Below are positions 40,760-48,288 of a DNA stretch of 64,000 nucleotides, piece by piece. A program made the position numbers and the translations under genes. How positions within the stretch are numbered: position 1 is the stretch's first letter; each line of letters opens with the position of its first letter. The notes below the pieces were generated by a model. The model had not been told where the DNA came from and ran no database searches. It saw nothing but the letters and a program-made list of their open reading frames with translations. Source of the stretch: Paenibacillus sp. FSL R7-0337 (GTDB taxonomy: Bacteria; Bacillota; Bacilli; Paenibacillales; Paenibacillaceae); assembly GCF_037969875.1 (NCBI RefSeq), contig NZ_CP150218.1:186001-250000 (forward strand). The letters are read 5' to 3'.

Positions 40760-41920
40760 ATGAAACAGCTGCGCATTGGAATGATAGGTTATAAATTCAT
40801 GGGCAAGGCCCACAGCAACGCTTACCGCAGTCTGCCCATGTTCTTCCCGAAGGCCGTCAAGCCGCAAATGTCGGTCATCTGCGGACGCAATGAGGAGGCT
40901 GTACAAGAAGCGGCGGCACAGCTTGGCTGGTCGGAGAGCGTGACCGACTGGAAAGACCTGATCGCACGCAGCGATATTGATCTGGTCGATATTAATGCGC
41001 CAAGCAATGCCCATAAAGAGATTGCCCTGGCGGCTGCGGCAGCAGGCAAGCATATCTTCTGCGAGAAGCCGCTGGCCCTGAATTTGGAGGATTCCCGCGA
41101 GATGCTTGCGGCTGCCGAAAAGGCTGGAATAGCGCATATGATTGGCTTCAACTACCGTTTCTCCCCAGCGGTACGGCTGGCGAAGCGGCTGATTGAGAGC
41201 GGCCGGCTGGGCACCATCTATCATTTCCGCGCGTGGTTCCTGCAAGACTGGATTCTCGACCCGGAATTCCCGCTGGTCTGGCGTCTCCAGAAGGAGGTTG
41301 CCGGTTCGGGATCGCATGGTGATCTCGGGGCGCATCTGATTGATCTGGCTCATTTCCTGGTCGGAGATGTAGAGGAGGTTATCGGCATGAGCGAGACCTT
41401 CGTCAAGGAGCGTCCGCTGGCAACGGAGATGACCGGTCTTTGCGCCAAGGCTGGCAAGGATGCGCCGCGCGGTCCGGTAACCGTGGACGATGCAACATTG
41501 TTCCTGGCCCGCTTTGCGAACGGCGCACTGGGCAGCTTCGAGGCAACGCGGTTTGCCGCCGGACACCGTTCGACTAACTCCTTCGAGATCAATGGCAGTC
41601 TCGGCAGTGTGAAGTTTGATTTTGAACGGATGAATGAGCTGGAGGTCTACCTGACCTCGGATGACGAGGATGTGCAGGGCTTCCGCCGGGTACTAGCCAC
41701 CGATCCGTCCCATGATTATGCCGAGGCCTGGTGGCCGCCGGGCCATACCATCGGATTCGAGCATACCTTCATCCATGAGATGCTGGAGCTGTCGAATGCC
41801 ATTGAGGAAGGGCGCCAGCCGGAGCCTAACTTCAACGACGGCGTGAAATGCCAAGCAGTGCTGGAAGCGGTCGAGCGTTCGATTGAGCAGCGGCGCTGGG
41901 TTACGATATCTGAGATGTAA
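40760..41920 (+). CDS. Gfo/Idh/MocA dehydrogenase (levoglucosan-dehydrogenase-like)
   Basis: 386 residues from ATG 40760, after GTGAGGAGG. The frame begins at 40706 but that part has no ribosome site. Rossmann motif IGMIGYKFMGKAHSNAYR, the EKP motif in HIFCEKPLALNLEDSREML, and the active-site region GSGSHGDLGAHLIDLAHFL (with the catalytic Asp/His pair) are present. FMGKAHSNAY and FLQDWILDPEFPLVWRL recall the levoglucosan dehydrogenase/inositol dehydrogenase-like subgroup, oxidising sugar hydroxyls with NAD(P). The adjacent AraC gene is convergent and two more sugar enzymes follow it. Confidence 0.85.
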   Translation: MKQLRIGMIGYKFMGKAHSNAYRSLPMFFPKAVKPQMSVICGRNEEAVQEAAAQLGWSESVTDWKDLIARSDIDLVDINAPSNAHKEIALAAAAAGKHIFCEKPLALNLEDSREMLAAAEKAGIAHMIGFNYRFSPAVRLAKRLIESGRLGTIYHFRAWFLQDWILDPEFPLVWRLQKEVAGSGSHGDLGAHLIDLAHFLVGDVEEVIGMSETFVKERPLATEMTGLCAKAGKDAPRGPVTVDDATLFLARFANGALGSFEATRFAAGHRSTNSFEINGSLGSVKFDFERMNELEVYLTSDDEDVQGFRRVLATDPSHDYAEAWWPPGHTIGFEHTFIHEMLELSNAIEEGRQPEPNFNDGVKCQAVLEAVERSIEQRRWVTISEM

Positions 41921-41934
41921 GCTGAAGACAGAGA

Positions 41935-41971
41935 AACACCGCCGGGGGATAGTGGCCGGCGGTGTTTTTTG
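41935..41971. terminator. bidirectional terminator between Gfo/Idh and AraC genes
   Basis: AACACCGCCGG (41935-41945) and CCGGCGGTGTT (41956-41966) form a perfect 11-bp stem with T runs on the plus strand; the convergent gene can use it less well. Confidence 0.85.
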
Positions 41972-41987
41972 GGCTTGAAACGCCCGC

Positions 41988-42881
41988 TTAGTCCTGCTTC
42001 CGTGCCTGGGAAGGGGTTAGACCCTTGTACTGCTTGTACAGCTTAGTGAAGTAATTCGGATTGTCACAGCCGACCCGGCCTGAGATCTCGGTAATCGTCA
42101 GGTCCGTCTCCAGCAGCAGCCGCTGTGCCTCATCCATTCTGCAGAAATTCACATAATCGATGAACGTCCGCCCGGTGAGCTTCTTGAAGGTTTTGCAGAA
42201 ATGAAAAGGGTTCAGATTCACGAACCTGGCAGCGGCCTCAATCGACATCTTCTGATCTGCGTGGTTCTCCAGGTATTCCAGCAGCGGCTTGAAGCGCTCC
42301 CGGTGGATCGAATGGCGTTCGCTGTGCTCCCGCTCGCTGCGTTGCCGGGCCGGGAAGGCCCGGGACATCAGGGTGAAGAACAGGTGCAGCTGATTCTTCA
42401 CCACGAGCTGAAAAGCCGGCTGCTTGGCCTCCACTTCGGCAATCACCCGCTCCAGCAAATGATAATACGCAGCGCATTCAGGCTGCTGGGCGGCAGGCAT
42501 AACCGGGAATTGATTCAGATTATTGAGGTATGGAGCTACGAATTGCTCGTGCTGGGAATCCTGGTTCCGGTCTTTGAACAGCGAGGCATGGAACACAATC
42601 GAGACATAAGAGAGGTCACCACTGCACAGGCTATAGCCGACATGAAGCCCGCCAGACGGCACCATCAGGACATCCCCCGGCCCGGCTTCATAAGGCTTGC
42701 TGTCCACATGAAAAATGGCCTGACCCTCGCGCATAATGATGATTTCGAAATGCTCATGCCAGTGCAGAAACAGGATGTTTTGTTCAGGAGATACCTCCCG
42801 GCAGTTGTTGAAGAACAGACGGAACGGATACGTTTTCTCTTCCAGCCTTGGGTATTCCTTAAGTTCCTTCGGATAGGTCAT
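41988..42881 (-). CDS. AraC-family regulator with cupin sensor domain
   Basis: 297 residues. The N-terminal ~160 form an AraC-type cupin (FLHWHEHFEIIIMREGQAIF, GDVLMVPSGGLHVGYS). The C-terminal ~100 contain two helix-turn-helix units: MSIEAAARFVNLNPFHFCKTFKKLTG and LTITEISGRVGCDNPNYFTKLYKQYKGLTPSQAR. It is divergent from the TIM-barrel isomerase and second dehydrogenase, which are its likely targets, and convergent with the first dehydrogenase. Confidence 0.88.
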   Translation of the reverse strand: MTYPKELKEYPRLEEKTYPFRLFFNNCREVSPEQNILFLHWHEHFEIIIMREGQAIFHVDSKPYEAGPGDVLMVPSGGLHVGYSLCSGDLSYVSIVFHASLFKDRNQDSQHEQFVAPYLNNLNQFPVMPAAQQPECAAYYHLLERVIAEVEAKQPAFQLVVKNQLHLFFTLMSRAFPARQRSEREHSERHSIHRERFKPLLEYLENHADQKMSIEAAARFVNLNPFHFCKTFKKLTGRTFIDYVNFCRMDEAQRLLLETDLTITEISGRVGCDNPNYFTKLYKQYKGLTPSQARKQD

Positions 42882-43004
42882 CTTTATTCAACTCCCGCAA
42901 GATTCAGCTAGTTTAGCACAAGATAAGTAGAGATTTTGCCCAAAATGAGCGATATACTAGGAATGTTGCATTAACTATAAACCAATATTGGAGTGGCATA
43001 CAAG

Positions 43005-43892
43005 ATGCAGGATACATTAAGAATCGGAACACTGGTTGGAGGCGGGGATGCGCTCAGAGTCATTCCGCAGATTATTGGACATGGCTTCGAGTCCTTCAGC
43101 TTAACCTTTTGGCAAACTACAGGAACTACTGATTTGGCGGAAACAGCGGCACGGGTGCGTGAACTGGCTGCGGAGCATGATTTCACGATTTCTTCAGTCG
43201 GCATATTCGGGAATCCGCTTACAGGGACAGGTGACAATTCGGATACGCTTGCCAGCTGGGAACGGCTGATCGACCATGCCCATTTGTTCGGGACGGATCT
43301 GGTCTCCGGCTTCACCGGACGTCTGCCCGGCGTATCTATAGATGAGTCGATTCCGAAGTTCACTGAGGTGTTCGGTGAGCTGTCGAAGCGGGCGGCGGAG
43401 CGCGGGGTCAAGATTGCTTTTGAGAATTGCTCGATGGACGGGAGCTGGCGGGCAGGGGACTGGAATATTGCGCATAACCCTACTGCCTGGGAGAAAATGT
43501 TCAACGCTGTGAATGCCGATAATCTCGGCCTGGAATGGGAGCCCTGCCACCAGATGGTGCAGCTGATTGACCCGATCCCGCAGCTGCGCAAATGGACGGA
43601 CAAGATCTTCCACGTCCACGGCAAGGACGCAACCATCGCCTGGGATATTATCAAGGAATACGGAATCCACGGGCCTAAGCCGTATGTATGGCACCGGACG
43701 CCGGGCTTCGGGGATACGAACTGGACAGATGTGATCTCGATTCTTCGTCAAGCTGGATACAAGGGCACCATTGATATTGAAGGCTGGCATGACCCTGTCT
43801 ATCGTGATGATCTGGAGATGACCGGTCAGGTCCATGCACTGAATTATCTCAAAACCTGCCGGGGCGGCAGCTTCATCCCTAACCCGGTGTAA
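43005..43892 (+). CDS. sugar phosphate isomerase/epimerase (xylose isomerase-like TIM barrel)
   Basis: 295 residues from ATG 43005, with GGAGTGG nine bases upstream. The AP-endonuclease-2/xylose-isomerase-like TIM barrel shows VKIAFENCSMDGSW (metal Glu), NLGLEWEPCHQMVQ (Glu/His), IFHVHGKDATIAWDII (His, Asp) and GTIDIEGWHDP (Glu), the usual four metal-binding strands. Such enzymes isomerise, epimerise or dehydrate sugars and inosose. Located 12 bp before a second Gfo/Idh dehydrogenase, as in inositol or rare-sugar pathways. Confidence 0.85.
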   Translation: MQDTLRIGTLVGGGDALRVIPQIIGHGFESFSLTFWQTTGTTDLAETAARVRELAAEHDFTISSVGIFGNPLTGTGDNSDTLASWERLIDHAHLFGTDLVSGFTGRLPGVSIDESIPKFTEVFGELSKRAAERGVKIAFENCSMDGSWRAGDWNIAHNPTAWEKMFNAVNADNLGLEWEPCHQMVQLIDPIPQLRKWTDKIFHVHGKDATIAWDIIKEYGIHGPKPYVWHRTPGFGDTNWTDVISILRQAGYKGTIDIEGWHDPVYRDDLEMTGQVHALNYLKTCRGGSFIPNPV

Positions 43893-43904
43893 CTGGAGGA
43901 AAGA

Positions 43905-44978
43905 ATGATGACAGCAGGATATCGTGTGGTTGTTGCGGGCTGCGGGGCTATGGCTAATGAGTGGATTACCTATGCACTGAAGCATACTGATGGAATAGAG
44001 ATTGTAGCGCTCGTGGATATCCGGCGGGAGTCCGCTCAGGCTATGGCAGAGAAGCACGGGCTTACTTGTCCGGTATTTACTGATGTGGAACAGGCGATTG
44101 CGGGTACAGCGGCTAATCTGGTATTTGATGTGACGGTGCCGGCCAGCCATTACAATATTGCCAGCAGTGCGCTTGAGGCCGGTTGCCATGTATTCGCAGA
44201 GAAGCCGCTGGCGGAGACGATGGAGCAGTGCAATTCGATCGTGAGCATCGCTGAACGTACTGGCAGGAGCCATGCGGTGATGCAAAACCGCCGGTATGAT
44301 CCGCGCATCCGTTCTTTGCGGGAGCTGATAACTTCAGGGGTTATAGGGCGGACAGGCTCTATCAGCGCTAATTTCTTCCTGGCTCCGCATTTCGGCGGTT
44401 TCCGGGATGCGATGGATAGCCCGCTGCTGCTGGATATGGCGATCCACACCTTCGATCAGGCCCGCTATATCAGCGGCGCTGATCCGCTAAGTGTGTATTG
44501 CCAGGAGTTCAATCCGCCGGGATCATGGTATGCAGGGAATGCGGCAGCGGTCTGTATTTTTGAAATGTCGGACGGCTCCGTGTTCTGTTATCAGGGCTCC
44601 TGGTGTGCGGAAGGGGCTCCTACATCCTGGGAAGCCTCCTGGCGGGTGCAGGGCGAATGGGGCGCTGCCATCTGGGATGGCCGGGATCTGCCCTATGCCG
44701 AGGTGATTAGCGCCGGGAGTGAGCACTCCGGCCAGTTCCTCCATGAATTCGAGCGCGTCGAAGCGCCGGAGATACAGATGGAGGAGACCTTCCACCAGGG
44801 CTGCCTCGACGAAATGTTCCGTTCGCTGGCCGAAGGCCGTCCGGCCGAGACGGATTGCCGTGATAACCGTTACAGCATGGCCATGGTGCTTGGCGCTCTG
44901 GAGAGTGCGCGGACAGGCCGCAAGCTGAGTATTGCCGAATTCATAGAGGGCGCTGAGCTGGCGGGGAGTAAGGCGTAG
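43905..44978 (+). CDS. Gfo/Idh/MocA family oxidoreductase
   Basis: 357 residues (ATG 43905 or 43908). VVVAGCGAMANEWITYALKH is the nucleotide-binding start; CHVFAEKPLAETMEQCNSIV carries the EKP lysine; the catalytic helix region is SPLLLDMAIHTFDQARYISG with Asp and His. RRYDPRIRSLRELITSGVIGR is the substrate-domain start. It forms a two-gene operon with the TIM-barrel isomerase, pointing to sugar or cyclitol catabolism, and is regulated probably by the divergent AraC protein. Terminator follows. Confidence 0.86.
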   Translation: MMTAGYRVVVAGCGAMANEWITYALKHTDGIEIVALVDIRRESAQAMAEKHGLTCPVFTDVEQAIAGTAANLVFDVTVPASHYNIASSALEAGCHVFAEKPLAETMEQCNSIVSIAERTGRSHAVMQNRRYDPRIRSLRELITSGVIGRTGSISANFFLAPHFGGFRDAMDSPLLLDMAIHTFDQARYISGADPLSVYCQEFNPPGSWYAGNAAAVCIFEMSDGSVFCYQGSWCAEGAPTSWEASWRVQGEWGAAIWDGRDLPYAEVISAGSEHSGQFLHEFERVEAPEIQMEETFHQGCLDEMFRSLAEGRPAETDCRDNRYSMAMVLGALESARTGRKLSIAEFIEGAELAGSKA

Positions 44979-45010
44979 GGGATTTTAGCAGGGGTTACAA
45001 CATAGAATGC

Positions 45011-45046
45011 AAAAAAGCATGGGGAAAACCCCATGCCTTTTCTTTT
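45011..45046. terminator. bidirectional terminator
   Basis: GCATGGGG (45017-45024) and CCCCATGC (45029-45036) with AAAA loop, preceded by A6 and followed by a T-rich run, between convergent genes. Confidence 0.88.
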
Positions 45047-45084
45047 ACCGCCGTCACTGGTCACTAATCTGCTTGCTGGTCTGG

Positions 45085-46104
45085 TTATTTATCCGTCCCC
45101 AGTAACAAGTTCACAACCGTATCCAACTGCTGCTCCAAAGAATAAGGGTCCTCCATGACAAACTCATCATGATAATTATCCCCGTATAAAAATACTTTGC
45201 CATTCTTCACGGCAGGTACACTTTTCCATATATCACTTTCCATTGCTTGGTTCGTAATCTCAGCATCGCCGTTATATACAAAGATATAATCCCCTAAATA
45301 TTCAGGCAGCACCTCAAGGGAGATGGATTCGAACCCCTCTTTCATATGTAAAGCACTTTCTGTCGGTGGCAGCTTCAGCATTTCGTAAATAGTAGAGGAA
45401 CCATAATTTCCGCCCGTGGCTGCTAACACATATACTGTTTTTTCGGCAAACTGAACGATGGATACCGTCTCCCCTTCCTTAATGACGTTAGATACCTTTG
45501 ACTTTGCTTCAACAACCTTCTGTTCGTATTCCGCAATCCAATCCTCTGCCTGCTGTTCTTTTCCGAATATCGAGGCTACGCTTCTGAATTTATCAAGCGG
45601 TCCGGCTGTTGACAACTCTTCCCAGTACGGCAGAAAAACAGTAGTGCCAATCTTCTCGTATTGGTCAACGTAATCTTCGATGGAACCGATAATGAGGTCT
45701 GGCTCCAGCATGGTCAATTTCTCCAGATTCATCGGGAATTCTCCCAGATCTTCGATCTTATCGAGTGTTTCTTGGGGAATCTCCGCCTTGTCCATCCAGC
45801 CTTCGTCGAGCATGAACGTCCTTGCCCCGACAGGGACAATGCCCAGTTTCAACAAATGGCCCATGTATTGGTCTGCCGCGACTTTTACCGGCTCTGCGGG
45901 TACTTCAATGTCTCCTCTTGGTGTGGTTACGATCCTTGTCTTAGAACTTTCTTGCGAGGCAGCCGGACTTGCCTGATTTACGTTGCTGTTCCCGCTGCTT
46001 GAATCCTTCGCTGCTGTGTTGGACCCGTTGGAGCAAGCACTGAGCAGGAGGGAGCCGCAGAGCAGGATAGCAGCCATGGCCACTGATCGGGTTGGTTTAA
46101 ACAT
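45085..46104 (-). CDS. iron-siderophore substrate-binding lipoprotein
   Basis: 339 residues from ATG 46104, with AAGGGGAA about eight bases upstream. The lipoprotein signal MFKPTRSVAMAAILLCGSLL ends in the lipobox LSAC-S, with a Ser/Asn-rich tether after it. The mature part is a FhuD/FeuA-type class III binding protein: TPRGDIEVPAEPVKVAADQY, LEPDLIIGSIEDYVDQYEKI, YGSSTIYEMLKLPPTESALH, LGDYIFVYNGDAEI and the C-terminal YGDNYHDEFVMEDPYSLEQQ. It should deliver a ferric siderophore to an ABC permease, none of which is adjacent. A Fur box lies 27 bp upstream of the start. The frame is continuous with the AraC regulator upstream (see the larger entry). Confidence 0.85.
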   Translation of the reverse strand: MFKPTRSVAMAAILLCGSLLLSACSNGSNTAAKDSSSGNSNVNQASPAASQESSKTRIVTTPRGDIEVPAEPVKVAADQYMGHLLKLGIVPVGARTFMLDEGWMDKAEIPQETLDKIEDLGEFPMNLEKLTMLEPDLIIGSIEDYVDQYEKIGTTVFLPYWEELSTAGPLDKFRSVASIFGKEQQAEDWIAEYEQKVVEAKSKVSNVIKEGETVSIVQFAEKTVYVLAATGGNYGSSTIYEMLKLPPTESALHMKEGFESISLEVLPEYLGDYIFVYNGDAEITNQAMESDIWKSVPAVKNGKVFLYGDNYHDEFVMEDPYSLEQQLDTVVNLLLGTDK

Positions 46105-47022
46105 ATGTATTTCCCCTTTATCCGTATTGTGATAATGATTATCATTATTAATATACAGATCCGCACTATGTTCAGAAATAGAGGATGTGGGGAAGTTTAA
46201 TGGACTTTCAGCAACTTTGTGCTGCAGCAGCTTCCTATTTCTATGATGAGCAGGGGCTTCACCCTTTCGCTTTTTATAAATCCTGCTGAAATAATACCCG
46301 TCTTTATACCCGACACTTGCCGCAATCTCCCCGACAGAAGCATTAGTTGTCATTAGAAGCTCTGATGCAAGGTCAAGGCGGTAGCGGATTAAGTAATCTA
46401 TCGGACTGATGCCTGTATGCTCTTTGAATAAGGATGACAGGTGATAAGCACTGAAATTGAACACTTCCGCAAGTGAATCTAAGGTAATAGGTTCCGCATA
46501 ATTCTCCCGGATATAAGTGATTACCTGCACTGCAACAGAAGTTGTTCTGACCTCGGTCTCATGCTCTTGCAGGCGCAATTCCCTTAACGTCAGATGAACG
46601 AACTGGTAAAAAAGTGCTTTTACCTGAAGACGCTCTTCCGGCTGATCCCATTTCTGATACATCTGCTGAATTTTGTTATACAGTAAAAGCGGAGCCTTAG
46701 GGCTAAAACAATACTGCACTTGAAAAGGATTCGCTTCATGGAGCAAGGCTTTGTAGTAAATGATATAGTAAATAAATTTATCACTTACCGGTAGGATGCT
46801 TAGGGTCGCCCCTTCGCCGCAATGTAAAAGTTGAAATCCTGTACAAGCAAATTTAGCCTGGTCTGCCTGAACTTGTGCGCTCCCTTGTACCGATAGCAAA
46901 AATATATTGGCAGGTATGATGAATGGAGGAAGAACTTCGCCTTGCGCTAACTCCTTCTGCCCGATATTCACCAGTGTAATTGCAGCCTGATCCCAAAGTA
47001 ATAATTGATTGCTGATGTGCAT
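45085..47022 (-). CDS. AraC-family regulator, reading frame continuous with the lipoprotein
   Basis: From ATG 47022 (GGAGGGGA ten bases upstream) residues ~1-165 are a sensor region and ~165-257 the AraC double helix-turn-helix (ITLDSLAEVFNFSAYHLSSL, SVGEIAASVGYKDGYYFSRIYKKRKGEAP). No stop follows: ~50 residues of low-quality linker, including NNDNHYHN encoded by a Fur box, lead in frame into the lipoprotein signal peptide at residue 307, giving a 645-residue frame. B. subtilis Btr is a true AraC-binding-protein fusion, but without a signal peptide in the middle. I think the regulator has lost its stop codon and the lipoprotein is also made from its own start; a genuine fusion protein is the alternative. 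Confidence 0.7.
   Translation of the reverse strand: MHISNQLLLWDQAAITLVNIGQKELAQGEVLPPFIIPANIFLLSVQGSAQVQADQAKFACTGFQLLHCGEGATLSILPVSDKFIYYIIYYKALLHEANPFQVQYCFSPKAPLLLYNKIQQMYQKWDQPEERLQVKALFYQFVHLTLRELRLQEHETEVRTTSVAVQVITYIRENYAEPITLDSLAEVFNFSAYHLSSLFKEHTGISPIDYLIRYRLDLASELLMTTNASVGEIAASVGYKDGYYFSRIYKKRKGEAPAHHRNRKLLQHKVAESPLNFPTSSISEHSADLYINNDNHYHNTDKGEIHMFKPTRSVAMAAILLCGSLLLSACSNGSNTAAKDSSSGNSNVNQASPAASQESSKTRIVTTPRGDIEVPAEPVKVAADQYMGHLLKLGIVPVGARTFMLDEGWMDKAEIPQETLDKIEDLGEFPMNLEKLTMLEPDLIIGSIEDYVDQYEKIGTTVFLPYWEELSTAGPLDKFRSVASIFGKEQQAEDWIAEYEQKVVEAKSKVSNVIKEGETVSIVQFAEKTVYVLAATGGNYGSSTIYEMLKLPPTESALHMKEGFESISLEVLPEYLGDYIFVYNGDAEITNQAMESDIWKSVPAVKNGKVFLYGDNYHDEFVMEDPYSLEQQLDTVVNLLLGTDK
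46131..46149 (-). promoter_or_regulatory. Fur box upstream of the lipoprotein, inside the regulator frame
   Basis: GATAATGATTATCATTATT matches the classic 19-bp Fur box GATAATGATAATCATTATC at 17 of 19 positions. It lies 27 bp before the lipoprotein ATG, where a promoter would be expected, yet is inside the unbroken reading frame of the upstream regulator. Confidence 0.85.
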
Positions 47023-47061
47023 GATGCGTTATTCCCCTCCGTAATCTGTCTACTCCTCATT

Positions 47062-47080
47062 TTAAATGATAACCATTATC
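47062..47080 (-). promoter_or_regulatory. Fur box upstream of the AraC regulator
   Basis: ATGATAACCATTATC within 47062-47080 matches the Fur consensus at about 15 of 19 positions. It lies 40 bp upstream of the regulator ATG, so the regulator is itself likely iron-repressed. Confidence 0.72.
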
Positions 47081-47219
47081 AATGACAGTCTGAATAATAC
47101 TTACTATATTGAAAGTCACATAACTCCATATCCTTCTCACATCGCTGCATTCCAGATCTGTGTAATGAAGGTTAGAATAAATACCAGATAGTGGATGTAA
47201 CGAACAAGGGGGAATCGCG

Positions 47220-47771
47220 ATGGATGAGCAGTTGAAAGTTGTGATTGGGAGCGGCGGAAGCCGGCATAACCAGGGGTGGCTGCATACGGAGGAGAGGGAG
47301 CTTAATCTTTTGCAGGAAGAACAGTGGGCTGTCAGGTTCAAAAAAGGTTCCATAAAGGCTATCCTTGCGGAGCATGTCTGGGAGCATCTGACGTACGAGG
47401 AGGGGATACAGGCGGCAAGAATCTGCTATTCGTATCTGGCACCTGGCGGGTATATACGCTGTGCTGTTCCCGACGGTTATTTCCCGGATGAAGCTTATCA
47501 GAAGATTGTACAGGTCGGGGGACCGGGTCCCCTGGATCATCCGGCGGCGTCTCACCGTATCGTACATAATTACAATACTCTGCGGGGCATGTTCACGGCT
47601 GGCGGCTTCGAGGTGGATTTGCTGGAATATTGCGATGAATCCGGGCAGTTTCATTTTAACCACTGGGATGAGGGCGGAGGGTTTATCTACCGTTCCAAGC
47701 GCTTTGACCAACGTAATACAGAGGGAAAGTTAGGTTTTGTCTCGCTGATTGTGGATGCCGTTAAGAGATGA
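47220..47771 (+). CDS. SAM-dependent methyltransferase-like protein
   Basis: 183 residues. A shortened class I methyltransferase layout: VVIGSGGSRHNQGWLHTEER (weak motif I), SIKAILAEHVWEHLTYEEGI with AEHVWEHL replacing motif II/III, and CYSYLAPGGYIRCAVPDGYF, the LAPGG turn of motif IV-V. HNYNTLRGMFTAGGFEVDLLEY follows. The family is seen in Firmicutes as a predicted SAM-dependent enzyme of unknown substrate. The glycine loop is not the usual GxGxG, so SAM binding is uncertain. AGGGGGA precedes ATG 47220. Monocistronic. Confidence 0.65.
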   Translation: MDEQLKVVIGSGGSRHNQGWLHTEERELNLLQEEQWAVRFKKGSIKAILAEHVWEHLTYEEGIQAARICYSYLAPGGYIRCAVPDGYFPDEAYQKIVQVGGPGPLDHPAASHRIVHNYNTLRGMFTAGGFEVDLLEYCDESGQFHFNHWDEGGGFIYRSKRFDQRNTEGKLGFVSLIVDAVKR

Positions 47772-47862
47772 CACACAGCATCCGCACCTGACAAAAAGGC
47801 TGATCCCCGCAGCACAACTCGCTACGCTAAGATCAGCCTGTCCTTCATTCAAGCCGCCCGGG

Positions 47863-48069
47863 CTAGAAGCCCCGGTATTGCGGTTCTTCCTTTTCCAGCT
47901 CGGTTACGCGTCCTTCTACTTGCTGAACGATCTGCTGGGTCTGCTCGGCGGCACTGGTGAACAGGGTCTTGGCTTCTTCATTTTGCGTTTCCATGGCGAA
48001 TTGCTCCAGGCTGGCCTGGGCGCTTTTCAGTGAAGCTACGCAGGTCTTGACTTGTGAGGCGACAGTCAT
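47863..48069 (-). CDS. DUF1657 protein
   Basis: 68 residues from ATG 48069, with GGAGGGTAT upstream; the frame reaches 48108 but without a ribosome site. TVASQVKTCVASLKSAQASL, EQFAMETQNEEAKTLFTSAA is the DUF1657 helical hairpin. DUF1657 genes sit in the mobile spoVA (2mob) operon of spore formers together with DUF421 genes. It is divergent from a DUF421 gene whose C-terminus resembles this protein. Confidence 0.85.
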   Translation of the reverse strand: MTVASQVKTCVASLKSAQASLEQFAMETQNEEAKTLFTSAAEQTQQIVQQVEGRVTELEKEEPQYRGF

Positions 48070-48288
48070 CGGTATACCCTCCTCCAAATTATAGAAATGG
48101 ATCATCATCCACGGATTCTAGTATCTGCATTCCCGCAGCTCATACTCTGGAAAATAAATCCATACCAATGAGAGCATAATCAACCGGCACGAAATCTTAT
48201 GGTTAATTCACCCCTGGTTTGACAAATACTGAAGCTGAATGTTTGAGCACACAGAACATGAAATATCACATTACAGGGGGTTTTTCGA

